DNA of 64,000 bases from Amphibalanus amphitrite (lineage: Eukaryota > Arthropoda > Thecostraca > Balanomorpha > Balanidae). The notes beneath the pieces are model-generated. The model searched no databases. It saw only the letters and a list, made by a program, of their open reading frames with translations, and was not told where the DNA came from. The DNA lies in assembly GCF_019059575.1 (NCBI RefSeq), contig NW_024881617.1, forward strand, positions 730,501-794,500, given 5' to 3'. Below, piece after piece: positions 37,306 through 49,400 of this stretch (position 1 is its first letter; each line of letters begins with the position of its first letter). Both the position numbers and the translations under genes were made by a program.

Positions 37306-38004
37306 AAAGAAAGACTGGAGGGAAGGGATAAGGACGGGAGGAAAAAAAAGAGACAGAAAAGGAAAACCAGAGAGGGTAAAATGAGAAAGAGGACAATGGG
37401 TAAATCAGTGAGAGCGAGCGAGAGAGGAAATATTTAGTTGCGTCAGCTTGTTTCACATGTAAAATTTAAATTTGCTTTCCATCATTACAGCCTCGGATTG
37501 GAAATTAAATCTTAGCATCCTTATGAATTGATAAACCCACGTAGATGGGATGCAGTAGCGGCGGAACACCTTCAATTAAAGGGGGAGGGGGCACTGCCGA
37601 CTTTTGGTTCTATTATTTTCATGCAACGCTCATAGGGCTAATGTTGAAATGACAAAATCAAAGGGGGGCACGGTGCCCCGGTGCCCTCCCCGTTCCGCCG
37701 CCTATGACGGGAAGGGGACGCTTTTATGGTCGTCGTTGGGAGCTCGGCACTAATGGGGTCTGGGAATGATGTTGAAGGTTTTGCAAATGTTTCCTAAAAG
37801 AGATGCTATTTTTTGCACAACCTATTAAACATTTTTTTACGTTTGCTATGAAAATGTTAGGCCCAGTTCCTTCAAGATCAGGTCCATGACTCCACAGCTT
37901 ACAACAGGAGCTAGCTAACATAACAATTAACCCGCGCTGTGTTGGTGGCATGAACTTTCCGTCGAGTGCTGGGGGGAAGTAATCTTGGGGGGGGGGGTCG
38001 TTTC

Positions 38005-38870
38005 ACGCCCCTACGTCAACTCGGCTCCTGGGCCACGTAGCGACACGCGGTAACCGGCAATCGAAAGAGCGTCAAAAATAAGGAGAAAAACACTCGGGTC
38101 ATTTTAAGGTCAAGGCAAAGGTTAGGTCACCAGGATTCATCAAAGGTCAAATTTTGTTGATTTCAACGATTTTGAACACCCGACGGCTAACTCGGGTACC
38201 AACAGAGCTACAGCGCCGCGGAAAAGCGCATTCGATAGCTCTTTTAACGCTCTTTCGCCGATATGTCCTCAAATTTGACCTCAAATCAACGGTTTAGCCC
38301 CCAGAGGACACCGCTCTGATTGACCTCAAGTTTGACCTCAGATCAACGGTGTTTTCACCGCTCTAGCACGTCTCTGTCAAAAGTAAAAAACTGCTGAAGA
38401 CCTTTTATGTCCTAAAATGACCTCAGGGGCACACACAGGGGTCACAGGTGCAATTTTCCGATTCAGTGTGTCATGTTTACCCATGGACCGACGATGTTTG
38501 AGAGGGTGTAGAACAAAATTCGTCCAAAAGAAGCGCATTTCAGTTTTCTTCCATTGACTTATGCCTAATGGAGCAGACGCCCCAGAATTGACCTGACCCT
38601 AGGTCACAGACATAAAAAATCCGAGGTATCCATTTTATACATACTGTTACCCTAAGCAATTACTGAAAGTTTTTAAAGTGATCGCTCAGTCGGTGTAGCT
38701 ACAGCGAGCTTTCGAATTCTTTTCTGAGGTAAGGTCACTTGACGTTACCTGATGACCTGACCTTGAATAACGCTACACGTCGCGTCGCCGTTTTTGAGAT
38801 ATTCGCGAAAAACCTGAGGGGGGAAGGGCGTAAAAACGCCGCCCCCCCCCCCCCTAGCACGGCACGGGTG
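38005..38870. repeat. AGGTCA-rich interspersed repeat, copy A
   Basis: Matches copy B at 43590-44830 through several blocks: the start around ACTCGGCTCCTGGG and ATCGAAAGAGCGTCAAAAAT, the block AGAGCTACAGCGCCGCGGAA, the block around TCTGAGGTAAGGTCACTTGACG, and the GAGATATTCGCGAAAAACC end before a C-run. It carries several AGGTCA/TGACCT hexamers and has no coding capacity. One inner block (near 38515-38575) is inverted relative to copy B. Confidence 0.75.
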
Positions 38871-39339
38871 GTCGACATAGCGACTCGGACCTTTAACGTT
38901 TCAACGGTTGAATAAGGTGAGAGGATTGAGGTAGGCTTGTATCGGATTTTCTTCTGCTTGTCGGTAGTTTAGGTTGAACTTAATTTCGCGAGCTGTTCAT
39001 AATCATTCAAGAGGGAAAATAAAAAACAATTAGAAAAAGAATAAGCGGACCGGTTTCGTCCATCAAAGACTTCTTCAGCGCTTTTTCAAAAACGTATGAG
39101 AAGAAAACTAGCACAGTGACAATCGTTTGAAATAAAATTGGATTCAGTAAGAACTAAGAACTTCATTGTACGAAAACCGCTGACAGTTGATAGCTCAATG
39201 ACACTAAAAGCCGTGCATAAGGAGGCGTGAAGACACTCTCCTCATCTCGTTCTATTACGAGAGGACCATGTCATGACGTGAGAAAGGTGTTTTCAAAATA
39301 AATGACACTGTATGAGTGAATAAATAATCCGCGCCCCCT

Positions 39340-41000
39340 TGGGCTATTGGCGGACCCTACCACCTGATCGGGTGGTGCAGCCGTTTCGCCTTCCACCTGA
39401 GATCTCGGAAAGTTACCAACCGATTTTGAACATTCAAAAAGCGTTCGATAGCCCCACCAGGGAACTACCTTGTTACCAGATTTCGTTGACCTAGGTGCAA
39501 CCTATGGCGCCACAAGTCAGGTCAAAGGTCGCATTTTTTCACCGAGTTAGTCTAAGGAATGCGTTACAGTCAGTTAACACATCAAATAAAAGGCATGTTG
39601 TCGAAAAACATCGATGGAGCGTTGGTTGTCTAATACATATCGTTAGGCGGCACGGGCGGACATCGATAGCAGCGCCTCTATCGGTCACTAGGGAAAGCTG
39701 GGCTGTAGGCGACGATATACCGGCTGAGTTGTCACACTTTGAATAGGTTTATAGCCATCCGTCTTGTGAAAAAGTTGAACTTTTGCCTTTAATATTTCTA
39801 CAGGCAATTTTAGAAGTGTCTTCACATGGATTACAAAACCGTTTAGATTATTGTATTCACTTCAAGCCTTCCCTATTGTTCTTGATGATGCGGGAACTAT
39901 TTCTAATTAGTGTTTCTAGCTTAGTAAAAGAACATACTGTGCAAACGATGAAAAAAGCATAAATGGAAGATTTTAAATGCAATTTTCTCTTACAATTAAT
40001 GGTAAATTCTCTACATATCAAGGAAAAGGTGCATGCTATTTGATAATTTAAAGTTCTTGGGGCCAGTTGTTTTCTTCTTTTCTTACGTCGCCCCAATGGC
40101 CGGGAATACACTTGTGATAACGCCTATCGTGTTGCATAAAGAGGTCATTGATGCCAGGTCAGTTCACAGAGGTCAGGTCACTAAGGGTAACAATATGAAC
40201 CCAACTATGCTAGGATCGTGTGATTCATGTTTTATTGCCAATTTTACATTTAAAATTCAATAGTGTGGGCTAGACGGCCATTGGGGCCAGTTTAGATTAC
40301 ATTCTGGTGGAGGTCAGGTCAAGGTCAGGTCAAAGAAGGTCAAATTTCAAAGTTGATATTTTGCGTAAAAGGGGTATCTATTCGATGCAGCTCATCACAT
40401 GAAATCCAATGGTGGTCTTTGGCTTGCTCTGTGTGTTCTGTGACGGCTAAAAATAGAATTAGAAAATTTTGCGTAATAAGTTTTGAGTAGTTTTTTTGCT
40501 ATAACTTTGCTAAAAATGGAGCTATCGAGTTTAAAGTTTGGCATATCTAGAGCAGATAGTTCTATAACATATATTTCAGTTTTAATTTTGAATGTTGTTG
40601 GTATTTTCGGGGTGTTATACTTCTATAGTTTTGATGATCAAAATCAATTTTGGTTTGGAGATAAGAGTTAGCAGTTTGGTAGCGCTGTTTAGTTTACATC
40701 TTTTTGATCTTGAATACTTTTCGTTATCTTCAAAACTGTAAGCGTGACAGCTCTTCCCGCTAAACCTTTTATTGGGTCGAAAATAACAGAACATGACATC
40801 CTTCTGACGTCATTTGTGACTAACCTTTCATAAGAGCTCTGGAAAAATTTGGTCACAAGGTGTAAAAATGCATGCCCGGAGGGGTCTTGAAAGTTTGGTG
40901 GCGACATTTGCTATACTTTAGGAGATATCGACTGAAAAGGAGAGAGGGGGCCGTTTCGCCCCCCCCCCCCCCTCAACGGGGATTTCAGTTGCTGCTCTCA
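39340..41000. repeat. further AGGTCA-rich repeat fragments
   Basis: Fragments near 39360-39535, 40140-40345 and 40680-40975 share the CAGGTCAAAGGTC motif or the pattern 'GAGATATCG...gggg...C-run'. The last ends in the homopolymer CCCCCCCCCCCCCC like copy A. They appear to be members or relatives of the same family. Confidence 0.5.
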
Positions 41001-41697
41001 CAGAACTCTTGGTTATATTACGTGGAATTGCAAGTGGCAATATAAGCTTCCTGCCAGCGCCGGGCCAGAGTTTAAATTAACATGCAGGCTGAATTTTAAC
41101 ATTTAACTTTTGAATTTTTAAACCGTTGAGCTTTTTAGAAGTTGCATGAACTGTTCGGCTCCTTTTTTGGTCCATCACAGCGGGCTTGTATGTCATTTGT
41201 CAACCAAAATCGAATTAAAAAAAAAACTTTTTATTTGGTCTGGCTACCTTGCCAACTTCTTATAACTGGATCGTTTAGTAGCTTTTGATTGGGCACTGCC
41301 CACGTTGTCTGTCTAGCTTTTCGTGTCACAGACACTGTCTATGACACGAGAAGAGGCTGCTGACATCGTTTGTCGCGGTTGGATAATACCAATCCACGTC
41401 CCAGTGTGGCTGCTCGATCGCACTTTCCCTGGCCCACCTCTCCCACCAGGCTAGGCTTTGCCCGGCACAGCCGTCGCCTCAGTGCCTCGGGCGGTGACCC
41501 GTTCAAAGGGGCTCACAATACGCATGGTGCCGTGGCTCTCAAACCAATACAGAACAGTGAAACGCAAAGGCTCACTTTCCATATAAGGCGAACGGCTGAT
41601 TCTAGCGCCGGGGCTTCATTCATGCTAAGGCGCCCAATCACAGCGCCGCATTTCAGTTAGTGTCGGGCGCAAAAGCTACTATGCTCCGCCCCTCCAT

Positions 41698-41733
41698 CAC
41701 GTGACCCTGCCCTCACGTGGCCTCAGTCACGTG
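41698..41733 (+). promoter_or_regulatory. three CACGTG E-boxes, probable separase promoter
   Basis: CACGTG at 41698-41703, 41714-41719 and 41728-41733, next to a GC box (CCGCCCCTCC) and followed by an ATGGCGGCG initiator-like segment. This is the only strong promoter-like block between the AGGTCA repeats and separase, whose coding exon 1 opens with a 3' splice site at 46429/46430. CACGTG sites bind Myc/Max, USF or MITF-type factors. The link to separase is inference. Confidence 0.4.
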
Positions 41734-42540
41734 GTGTTTCCACTTCTTGGCGCATGGCGGCGCTAGTCTCGCAGGGGCGGTGGTAGCTTGCTCCCCCGCC
41801 GTCCGGGGGTGATGGGTAGCAACTGCTGGTGACTGTACAAATATTTGCTAGCCACGTGCTAAGAGATATCGATGCAGCTCTGGCGCATGAGCTTCAAAAA
41901 ACTGCGCACATTTGTTTTCAATTGTGTTCTTTAGCGTCTACGCACAGGACGAATCCGAGCCATATTTTTCTATTTGATGATATTTTGAGCAGATTATTGT
42001 ACAGTTCAAGGTATAGTTATTCAAAAATTACCATTATGTGTATATTTAAACAATTTTATTCGTATTCGAAGCCTATTTTTATAAGAATCCAAACGACATT
42101 GACAGCTTGCACAAGTCAAACACATGGATCCACTTCAGTAGAACACAGTTAAACAAATAAGGTCGCAAACGGCGCAAATATCAAATTTTACGAATGCTTG
42201 AAAGAAATCAAATTATTATAGTGCTGCGTCTCTTATCTTTGCAGCTTGTTTGATAACTTTTGTAAATGTATTTTTGATTTGAAGATGCCGATTGATTGAT
42301 GCTTTTAACAGCTTTGAACTTTGTAAGTGTCTGATTTTCATATTTTCACTTCAAAGCAGTGTATTGGTATTGCATTTGGTTTGTGTTGATTTGGAAATGA
42401 TCCATCATTTACAAGTTACAATAGACAAAGAATGTAAAGTAGCTTTTCCATGACACTCAAAATGTTTACAGATTAAAATGAGCAATGTTGGTAGCTGCCA
42501 AGAAATCTAATGATAAAGGATGTGTTGAACGAGATCTTTT

Positions 42541-42694
42541 GGACAACGGTGAAAACAGGGCGCCTGGGGCGATTTGATCAAGGTTCGTGAAATTTACACA
42601 TGACGTTTGGCATACAGAAGGCCCATGGAGCGGGAGAAGTTCCAAATGTCACGTGACTAATATGCCCTCTGGCGCCCTGTTTTCACCGGCGTCC
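42541..42694. mobile_element. 154-bp MITE with 8-bp target duplication
   Basis: The inverted ends share the 17-base core GGTGAAAACAGGGCGCC (42548-42564) and its reverse complement (42671-42687), preceded by GGAC-type outer bases. Both sides are flanked by the direct repeat GATCTTTT (42533-42540 and 42695-42702). No coding capacity. The 8-bp duplication suggests hAT or another 8-bp superfamily. It sits in the presumed leader intron upstream of separase. Confidence 0.8.
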
Positions 42695-43589
42695 GATCTT
42701 TTCAGTGCAGACTGGAGAGGCTCTCGGCTGGTGCGCTATGATGCAGATTAACAGCAGTGTGTTGTGGGTTTCTCATTGAGCGCTGTGAGCCTTAGCCTGA
42801 ATTGTGAATGTGCTGGTTAATTATTGCACATGAAAGCAAGATATGATGAGAGGAATGATCTGGATTCTGGACAGCCAGTAAAGAAACAACTAGCCCTTTA
42901 TCTCAGTATTTTGTATTGCAAGTACCTATATATTTTAAGATAAGGTATGCAGTAAATTTGTAGGTGTTGTTTGGTGTGGACTAAAACATATTTTCTGCTT
43001 GATTGTGACTGGTGTGGTGTGGGCTCAGGGCTGGGCTGGTAAAGATTTGATCGACAAGCTGGATATTTTGTGAGCTACAGTTGCCATGTTTTGCAACTGG
43101 AAAGATGGGAAAACATTGATTGAAAATTGATTTAATATAAGTGCATTTAATTTTGAAAATAATAGTTATTTCAAAAGCAGCACAGCAGTAAGGCATTTTA
43201 ACATTATATCCAATTCTCAGCTGCAAAAATTTAAGAGCTTTACACACTTAAGTCAATTTATGGCTAATTTCTGTTTGCTACCTTTTGAATTCATGAACTG
43301 GTTAATAAAAACACTTCTTTTTTATTATCTAGGTATTTAGAAGAAGAAAAAATATTGTTACTTTGGACATGCAGCAGGTACACATCGCACCTTGTGAATC
43401 AAAATGTTTTTGGAAAATATGGATGCCACATTTGGTTTGTGCCACATGTTCTTTTGTATGACATGTGTTATGTGCTGCATTGTTTTCTCTTATCGTTGAA
43501 AAATAGCCAGTTACTAGCCACCCCCAAAATCAGCTTCACTGACACTATGTTAACCCGAGCCGCGACTTCCGCGCCGGGCCGGGGGTCTG

Positions 43590-44830
43590 AAGACCCCCGT
43601 CTAACTCGGCTTCTGGGCAACGTAGCGACATGTGGTAAGCGGCATTCGAAAGAGCGTCAAAAATTATAATGGAAACACCGCGGTCATTTTTAAGGTCAGG
43701 TCAAAGGTCAGGTCGTCAGAGGTCATCAAAGGTCAAATTTAGTCTATCTCAGCAACTTTGGAAACTGCCAAAGCTAACTTGGGAATCAATAGAGCTACAG
43801 CGCCGCGGAAAAGCGCATTCGGTAGCCCTTATACACACTTTTCTGGGCAATGTTCTCAGATTTGAGCTCAGGTCAACGGTTTAGCCTCCAGAAGAGCAAA
43901 AACTAAAAATAGCAGTTTTTATTAAAAGGGGTTTTCAGTAATAAGTTTTGACCCAAGAGAGACACGGCATTTATTTTGCCATCACCGTATTCCCCTCGTC
44001 GTGACGCGTCGAATGAACTATAAGTTTACCTTGAAAGGTCATTTGGAAAATTTGACCTCAGATCAAGGTCATGACCTGTCGGGAAAGGGTCATGTTGCAT
44101 ATCAGTCGATTCGTATCGTCTAAATGAACACATCTGAGGTGCTTTCATTGCTCTAGCATGTCTCCATCAAAAATTATTGTCAAAAAAAAAAAAAAACGCT
44201 GGGAATCTTTCATGACGTGTTATGACCTCAGGGACATGACTCAGGGACAGCAGGAGCTGTAGGTCAATTTTGCGACCTATCCATTATAAGTCAATGGGAG
44301 AAAATTGAAGAATCTCTTTTGGACGAACGCCATTCCAAACACTCTAACATCGAGTTTCAGGTAAACTTGACAAGCTGAATCGAAAAATAGTAGCACATGT
44401 AACCTCTCTTTAGACCTTATGTCCCTGAGGTCATAACACGTCACCTTAGGACCTGACCTTAAGGTCACCGATAACTAAATTCCGAGATATACATTTTGTA
44501 CATACATACTGTAACTCTTATCAATCGCTGAAAGTTTCAAGACGATCGTTCTGTCGGTGTAGCTATGACGATCGTTATAGGTCATAAGTTTGAAATCGTC
44601 AAAAAAGTTTGAATCCTCGAGGATTCGAACTTTTTCTGAGGTGAGGTCACTTGACGTGACCTGATGACCTGACCATGACAGCCCTGGGTCTGAATTTTTT
44701 ACAACATGTGTGAAAAAGATGCATGAACAGGTGTGCCAAAAACGGTGGCGCTCAGCGCCGCCGTTTTTTAGATATCTGCGAAAAACCGCAGCGGGAAGAG
44801 TGTTCAAACACCCTGCTGACCCTGTGCGGG
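43590..44830. repeat. AGGTCA-rich interspersed repeat, copy B
   Basis: Longer relative of copy A. It contains overlapping half-sites including AGGTCAAAGGTCA (a DR1, 43698-43710), a near-perfect palindrome at 44602-44635 centred on CTCGAG that copy A lacks, and the same end pattern GATATCTGCGAAAAACC. No protein is encoded. Confidence 0.75.
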
Positions 44831-46453
44831 TTAAAAAGAAAAACCTACATGCCTAATATGTGTTCACTAAAAATTGAGACAAATTTTAACGGACTGTATC
44901 TTCAGTAAAAATGTACCGATTTAAACAAACGAGGCATTATTGTAAAGCGCATTGCACCTGCTGCAAGCTGTAGAGCGTCAACAGATTTTTCCTGATCCCC
45001 ATATGTCTCTTTTTGTACATTTGCTTGGAAGTGTTTTCACATGCTCTGGCACCAGTGGGCCGTGAATTTGGCCAATTCATGGCGGTAACGAACAACCAGT
45101 TGATATTTTCTATGAAATTTAAAGACACCAACATACGTTATAGCCTTCGGCAAAACACATTTCATACTCATTTCTTAAATTTCAGGCGTGGCAAACGGCT
45201 TATTGGGCCTCGTTCCAAGTGGAATTTTTACATCGGCCGGGGTCCTCAAGGCGCCCCTTGGTTAGTGTGCTGGCGCGAGGTCGGACCAGAAAACCACCTT
45301 CTGGTTACATATGTTGTTCTGCATGAACTTCTAGTACTAAATAATACATTTGGCTCCGAAAGTATCATATTATATGGGACCAGCCTGGAGGAATGAATTC
45401 CAACTGTTGATAATGATATGCTTTGAAATGACACATACACCATAGCATCCAGCGTTAGCTTGCATACTGACACTTAAATGGACGTTAGCTCTTGTGTCAT
45501 CGATAGCATCACTACAGAACACTCCATTGTCTAGTTAATTGTCGCCCTTTAACTAAAAACATAACTTTTCTTCCTTATATAGTTCGACCTTTTTCTGAAC
45601 TTTTTGGCCCTTTCTTGACCATTGCATATTTACGTCTATTGCCTAATGCTGTTCCCGGTCGCTTCGAGAAATCATTTACGCCGTTTGTTACTCAGCCTAG
45701 CCTCAGGTGTGTTATATCTTCTTCGTGTTGGTACAACTGATACCTTACTGATCAGCAGCATTGCGCCGTGAGGTGCCAAAAAGCCCCTCCACGTGCATTT
45801 TCGGGGCCCCGACCTTTCCCCAGGTCAATATCTTCACAATAACACCACTTCAGCTTTTCGGACTCCCACACCCACATAGAACTTTCTTTCCACCATGCGG
45901 TATGTAACTAAGTTCGACATTATAAGGTTTCATCAGATATTTGTACGTCCGAGACTCTCCCATTGACGCACTATTTTGGGATTAAGCCTGCCAATGGGCT
46001 TCCGGTGGTCCTTATTTAAAGCGACCTCCTACGCGACTGTTTTGAATATATCCGTGAAATTTTATGCTCCATATGATGAGAAATGTTCCTTTTATCTCTA
46101 TGGTAAGTTGCATCGAAATAGCTTGCTTCGCTTTTGGTGTGCAGTTATTCAAAGTTTGTGTCAATTTTTAGTGAACACCCAGTATTAACATTGCTGAGCT
46201 GCTGTCACTCATATTTAGCTTATTTTTAAATATTTTATGGGCATCTTTCTCCACTTAATTTACCCAGTTTGCGTCTTGCCTTTTTATATCTATGTTATTG
46301 CAAGTGCAACTTTTATGGCTGATGGGCATACAATTAGAAGTGTTGAATGGAGAGTATACAAGTGTGCTTTTATTTGTGCCTATGTATGTGATCTACTCAA
46401 ATAACTTGTGTTTATTTCTTTATTGCCAGCGCCGAGTCTGAGTCACAGTTGCC

Positions 46454-49400
46454 ATGGAGACGCTGCTGCGCGGCGCGAGCGGTCTGCGGCTGGATGACAG
46501 CGTGTCCACCGTCTCAGACCTGCTGGACACAGAGCCGTCTGCCGAGGCTCTGCCGGCGCTGCTGGAGGGGGCCGAGCGACTCTGCTGTGGCTCCTCGCAT
46601 AACAGTGAGTGTGTGGGAGTGTCGTATAACAGTGAGCTTATGGGGCGGCCACATTAAAAGTGATGGCATGGGCGATCGCGCAACAAGAGGATGATTACAT
46701 ATCAGTGAGTGTATCCGACCGTCGCACAATAGCATAGGTATGGGGTTATTGCCTGAGTGTCCCTCATACCTCAGCTGTTTCGTTTATTATCGCTCGCGCG
46801 TCTCGATCAGTGGATGACCCATACAGTGCAGTCTGCTTCGACTGCGCTTGCGACAGTACCTGTCACAGCTGCCTGTACCACTGCACCTAGATGTCTCCAG
46901 GTCTGGTGATTCAGCGCGCCGTACAGTACCAGTCCCCGCCCTGTCTGTACCACTTGATCTGCTGTCACCAGGTCTGGTGATTCAGCGCGCTCTTCAGTAC
47001 CTGTCAGCCGGACAGCCCCTAGAGGCGCTGCACTACCTCGCGGAGAGCCACTCCACCACGCTGCGACAGTACATGATCATGAAGAGCTCCTGCCGCCTGG
47101 TACAGTAAGTGGCAAACACGGGGACTGAAGGGTGGGCCTTTCCGCTACTCGGAGCTTGGCAGAATTACTCGTCGGCAGTTTTGTTTGCTTGATTTAACAT
47201 GTTAGTACGGAACCTGTACGTACAGTGTACAAGAGTTGTGATATGCTGTCGATGATCGCTGCAGTCCCGTCGCCATGGAATCTAATGCCGGGTCCGAAGT
47301 CTCGCGGACGGCAAAGATTCTAGTGCTACATCGAACGGCATTTTGGGCTCAGACGGCGAAGAATCTTAGTGGCCTTGCTTAGAATTTTCGACGCCAGGCC
47401 CAAAACGCCTTTCGATGTCGCACGGACGGCGATGATTCTGCGTGACGTCACGGAGAATCTCTGTCGTTCGCGAGACCCCGAATCCGGCTTAAAAGTTCCC
47501 ATCTGCCCTGACCTGCCGCTTCTGTCGCTAGGTCGCAGGTCAAGTCTGGCGATCGGGTGTCGGGCTGGCCGGCCGGCACCCAGGAGGCGCTCCTCGACTC
47601 TCGGCGCCGGCAGCTGCAGTACAAATCGGCCCTCGAGCGCAGACAAGAGATAGTCGACCTCATCAATCTGGTGCCGCCAGGTAGGTACAGGACTGGGGCC
47701 CTGGTGCTGGCAGGATGCAGAGGGATGACGTTGGGCGCTTGGTTGGCTACCATGGGTGGAAGCGTCTGCCTCGAAAATCCTTATAGAACAAGAGTGTTTG
47801 GCGTTAGTTTCACGCACGTCTTTTTGCTGGACAACGGTAACATCGTATGATTGATTGTTTATGTCACGAGTCGTCAGCACTAGCGACAGTTTTTAAGTGT
47901 GCCCACGACCGTTAGATTCTGTCCTTGTACCTACCTGCTCAACTTGCCCCTCCGCTCTATGTACAGACAGGACGGTGATCCAGATGACACCACTACCACA
48001 GCCAGCTGACCCGTTCTCCGCTCCTGTGTCTACAGACTGGACGGTGATCCAGCTCACAGCGGTACCGCGGGCACGCAGCCGACTCACCCGTCACGACACA
48101 CCCGAGCTGGTGGTGTCCCGGTTCCAGGGCGGAGACCCCGACTCGGTGCTGCTGACGCGCGTGCCGGCGCCCGCCTCCGACCACTGCTGCTCGTTCCTAT
48201 CGCAGTTTGAGGCGATGTTAGCCGACAACGGTTCTATTCAGCGCAGTCTCTCCAATGACCGGCACAAGTACTGGGCAGAGCGCGGTCTGCTCGACGAGAG
48301 GATGAAGGTAAGCTCTGTCGTTGTGAGAGGACGCCAAACGCATAGAGATCTTATATACATCTTATATACATCTTATATTATATGTATATAAGATCTCTAT
48401 GGCCAAACGAAGAGGTTGCAGCTGAATTCAAGTATATTAAAAGTTTATTATTAATGCATTAATTGAGGCATGACTTTTTATTGAGTTTCAAATTTATTAT
48501 ATCGACAGACTGTTGTATTGCCAACAACGATACTGAAAGATGAATAACCTTCAGGTCTGGAACTCGTAGAACTATCCACGGCTCTGCTGGATCTATGGAA
48601 AAGTGTCAATCGTATTTTGAGAACAGTCTTCTGGTCACAAATTTCCAATGCGTATCGTCAATGCCGGCGCTGGATTGTTTACTTCTATCGCTGGTGCTAG
48701 GCCACTACTCGTTACGTCGTATTGACTTTAACCTCTGTTAGGCCCACATCTGTTGTAGCTATCACTGCTGCAGCTGACTCCACGCCGCCCCATTTGCCGT
48801 GTTCCCCAGTCGATCGTCCGGAGTATGGAGGTAGCCTGGCTGGGCCGACACGCCTACCTGCTGGCGGGCTGTCTGCTGCGTCCGCAACACCGGCGCGCCG
48901 TCGCCGAGACGGTGGCCGCTCTGCCGGCCTCTCTGAGCGGGGAGCAGCGCGCGCGACTGGCGCTGCTGGCGGCGCGTCTCCCGGAGACCGCTGGTGACCT
49001 AGCGGACGGCGTGGCGGCGGCGCTGGGCCCGTCGGCGCCCGTCGAGCTGCGGCGAACCGTCACCGAGACGCTGGCGGAGCGGCGCGATGATCTGGAAGAC
49101 GCGTCGGCCGGCGCGCGCCGCGGTCAGGTGCTGCTCGTGCTGGACCGCGAGGTGCAGCGCTACCCGTGGGAGACGGTAGCCGGCCTGGCGCTGGGACCTG
49201 CCTGCCGCCTCCCGTCGCTGGCTATCCTCGGCCTGTGTCTGACCAGTCGCAGCCAGCGGCCCGCGCCGCCGGCGGCCGCCGCGGGCGCCACCTACATCCT
49301 GAACCCGGCCGGAGACCTGGTGAACACGGAGCAGCGCATGGGACCGTTCCTGGAGCAGCGCGGCTGGAACGGTATCGTCGGGCGGCCGCCCACGCTCAAA

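Larger units (their letters stand above)
41830..46429 (+). other. presumed separase leader intron
   Basis: AT-rich sequence without recognised coding exons. It contains the 154-bp MITE (42541-42694) and AGGTCA repeat copy B. A good pyrimidine tract and AG at 46428-46429 precede the short leader of separase exon 1. Confidence 0.4.

Noticed and set aside
45013-45396. 127-codon ORF upstream of separase
   Set aside because: No recognised domain, AT-rich codon use unlike the real exons, and no plausible splice context.
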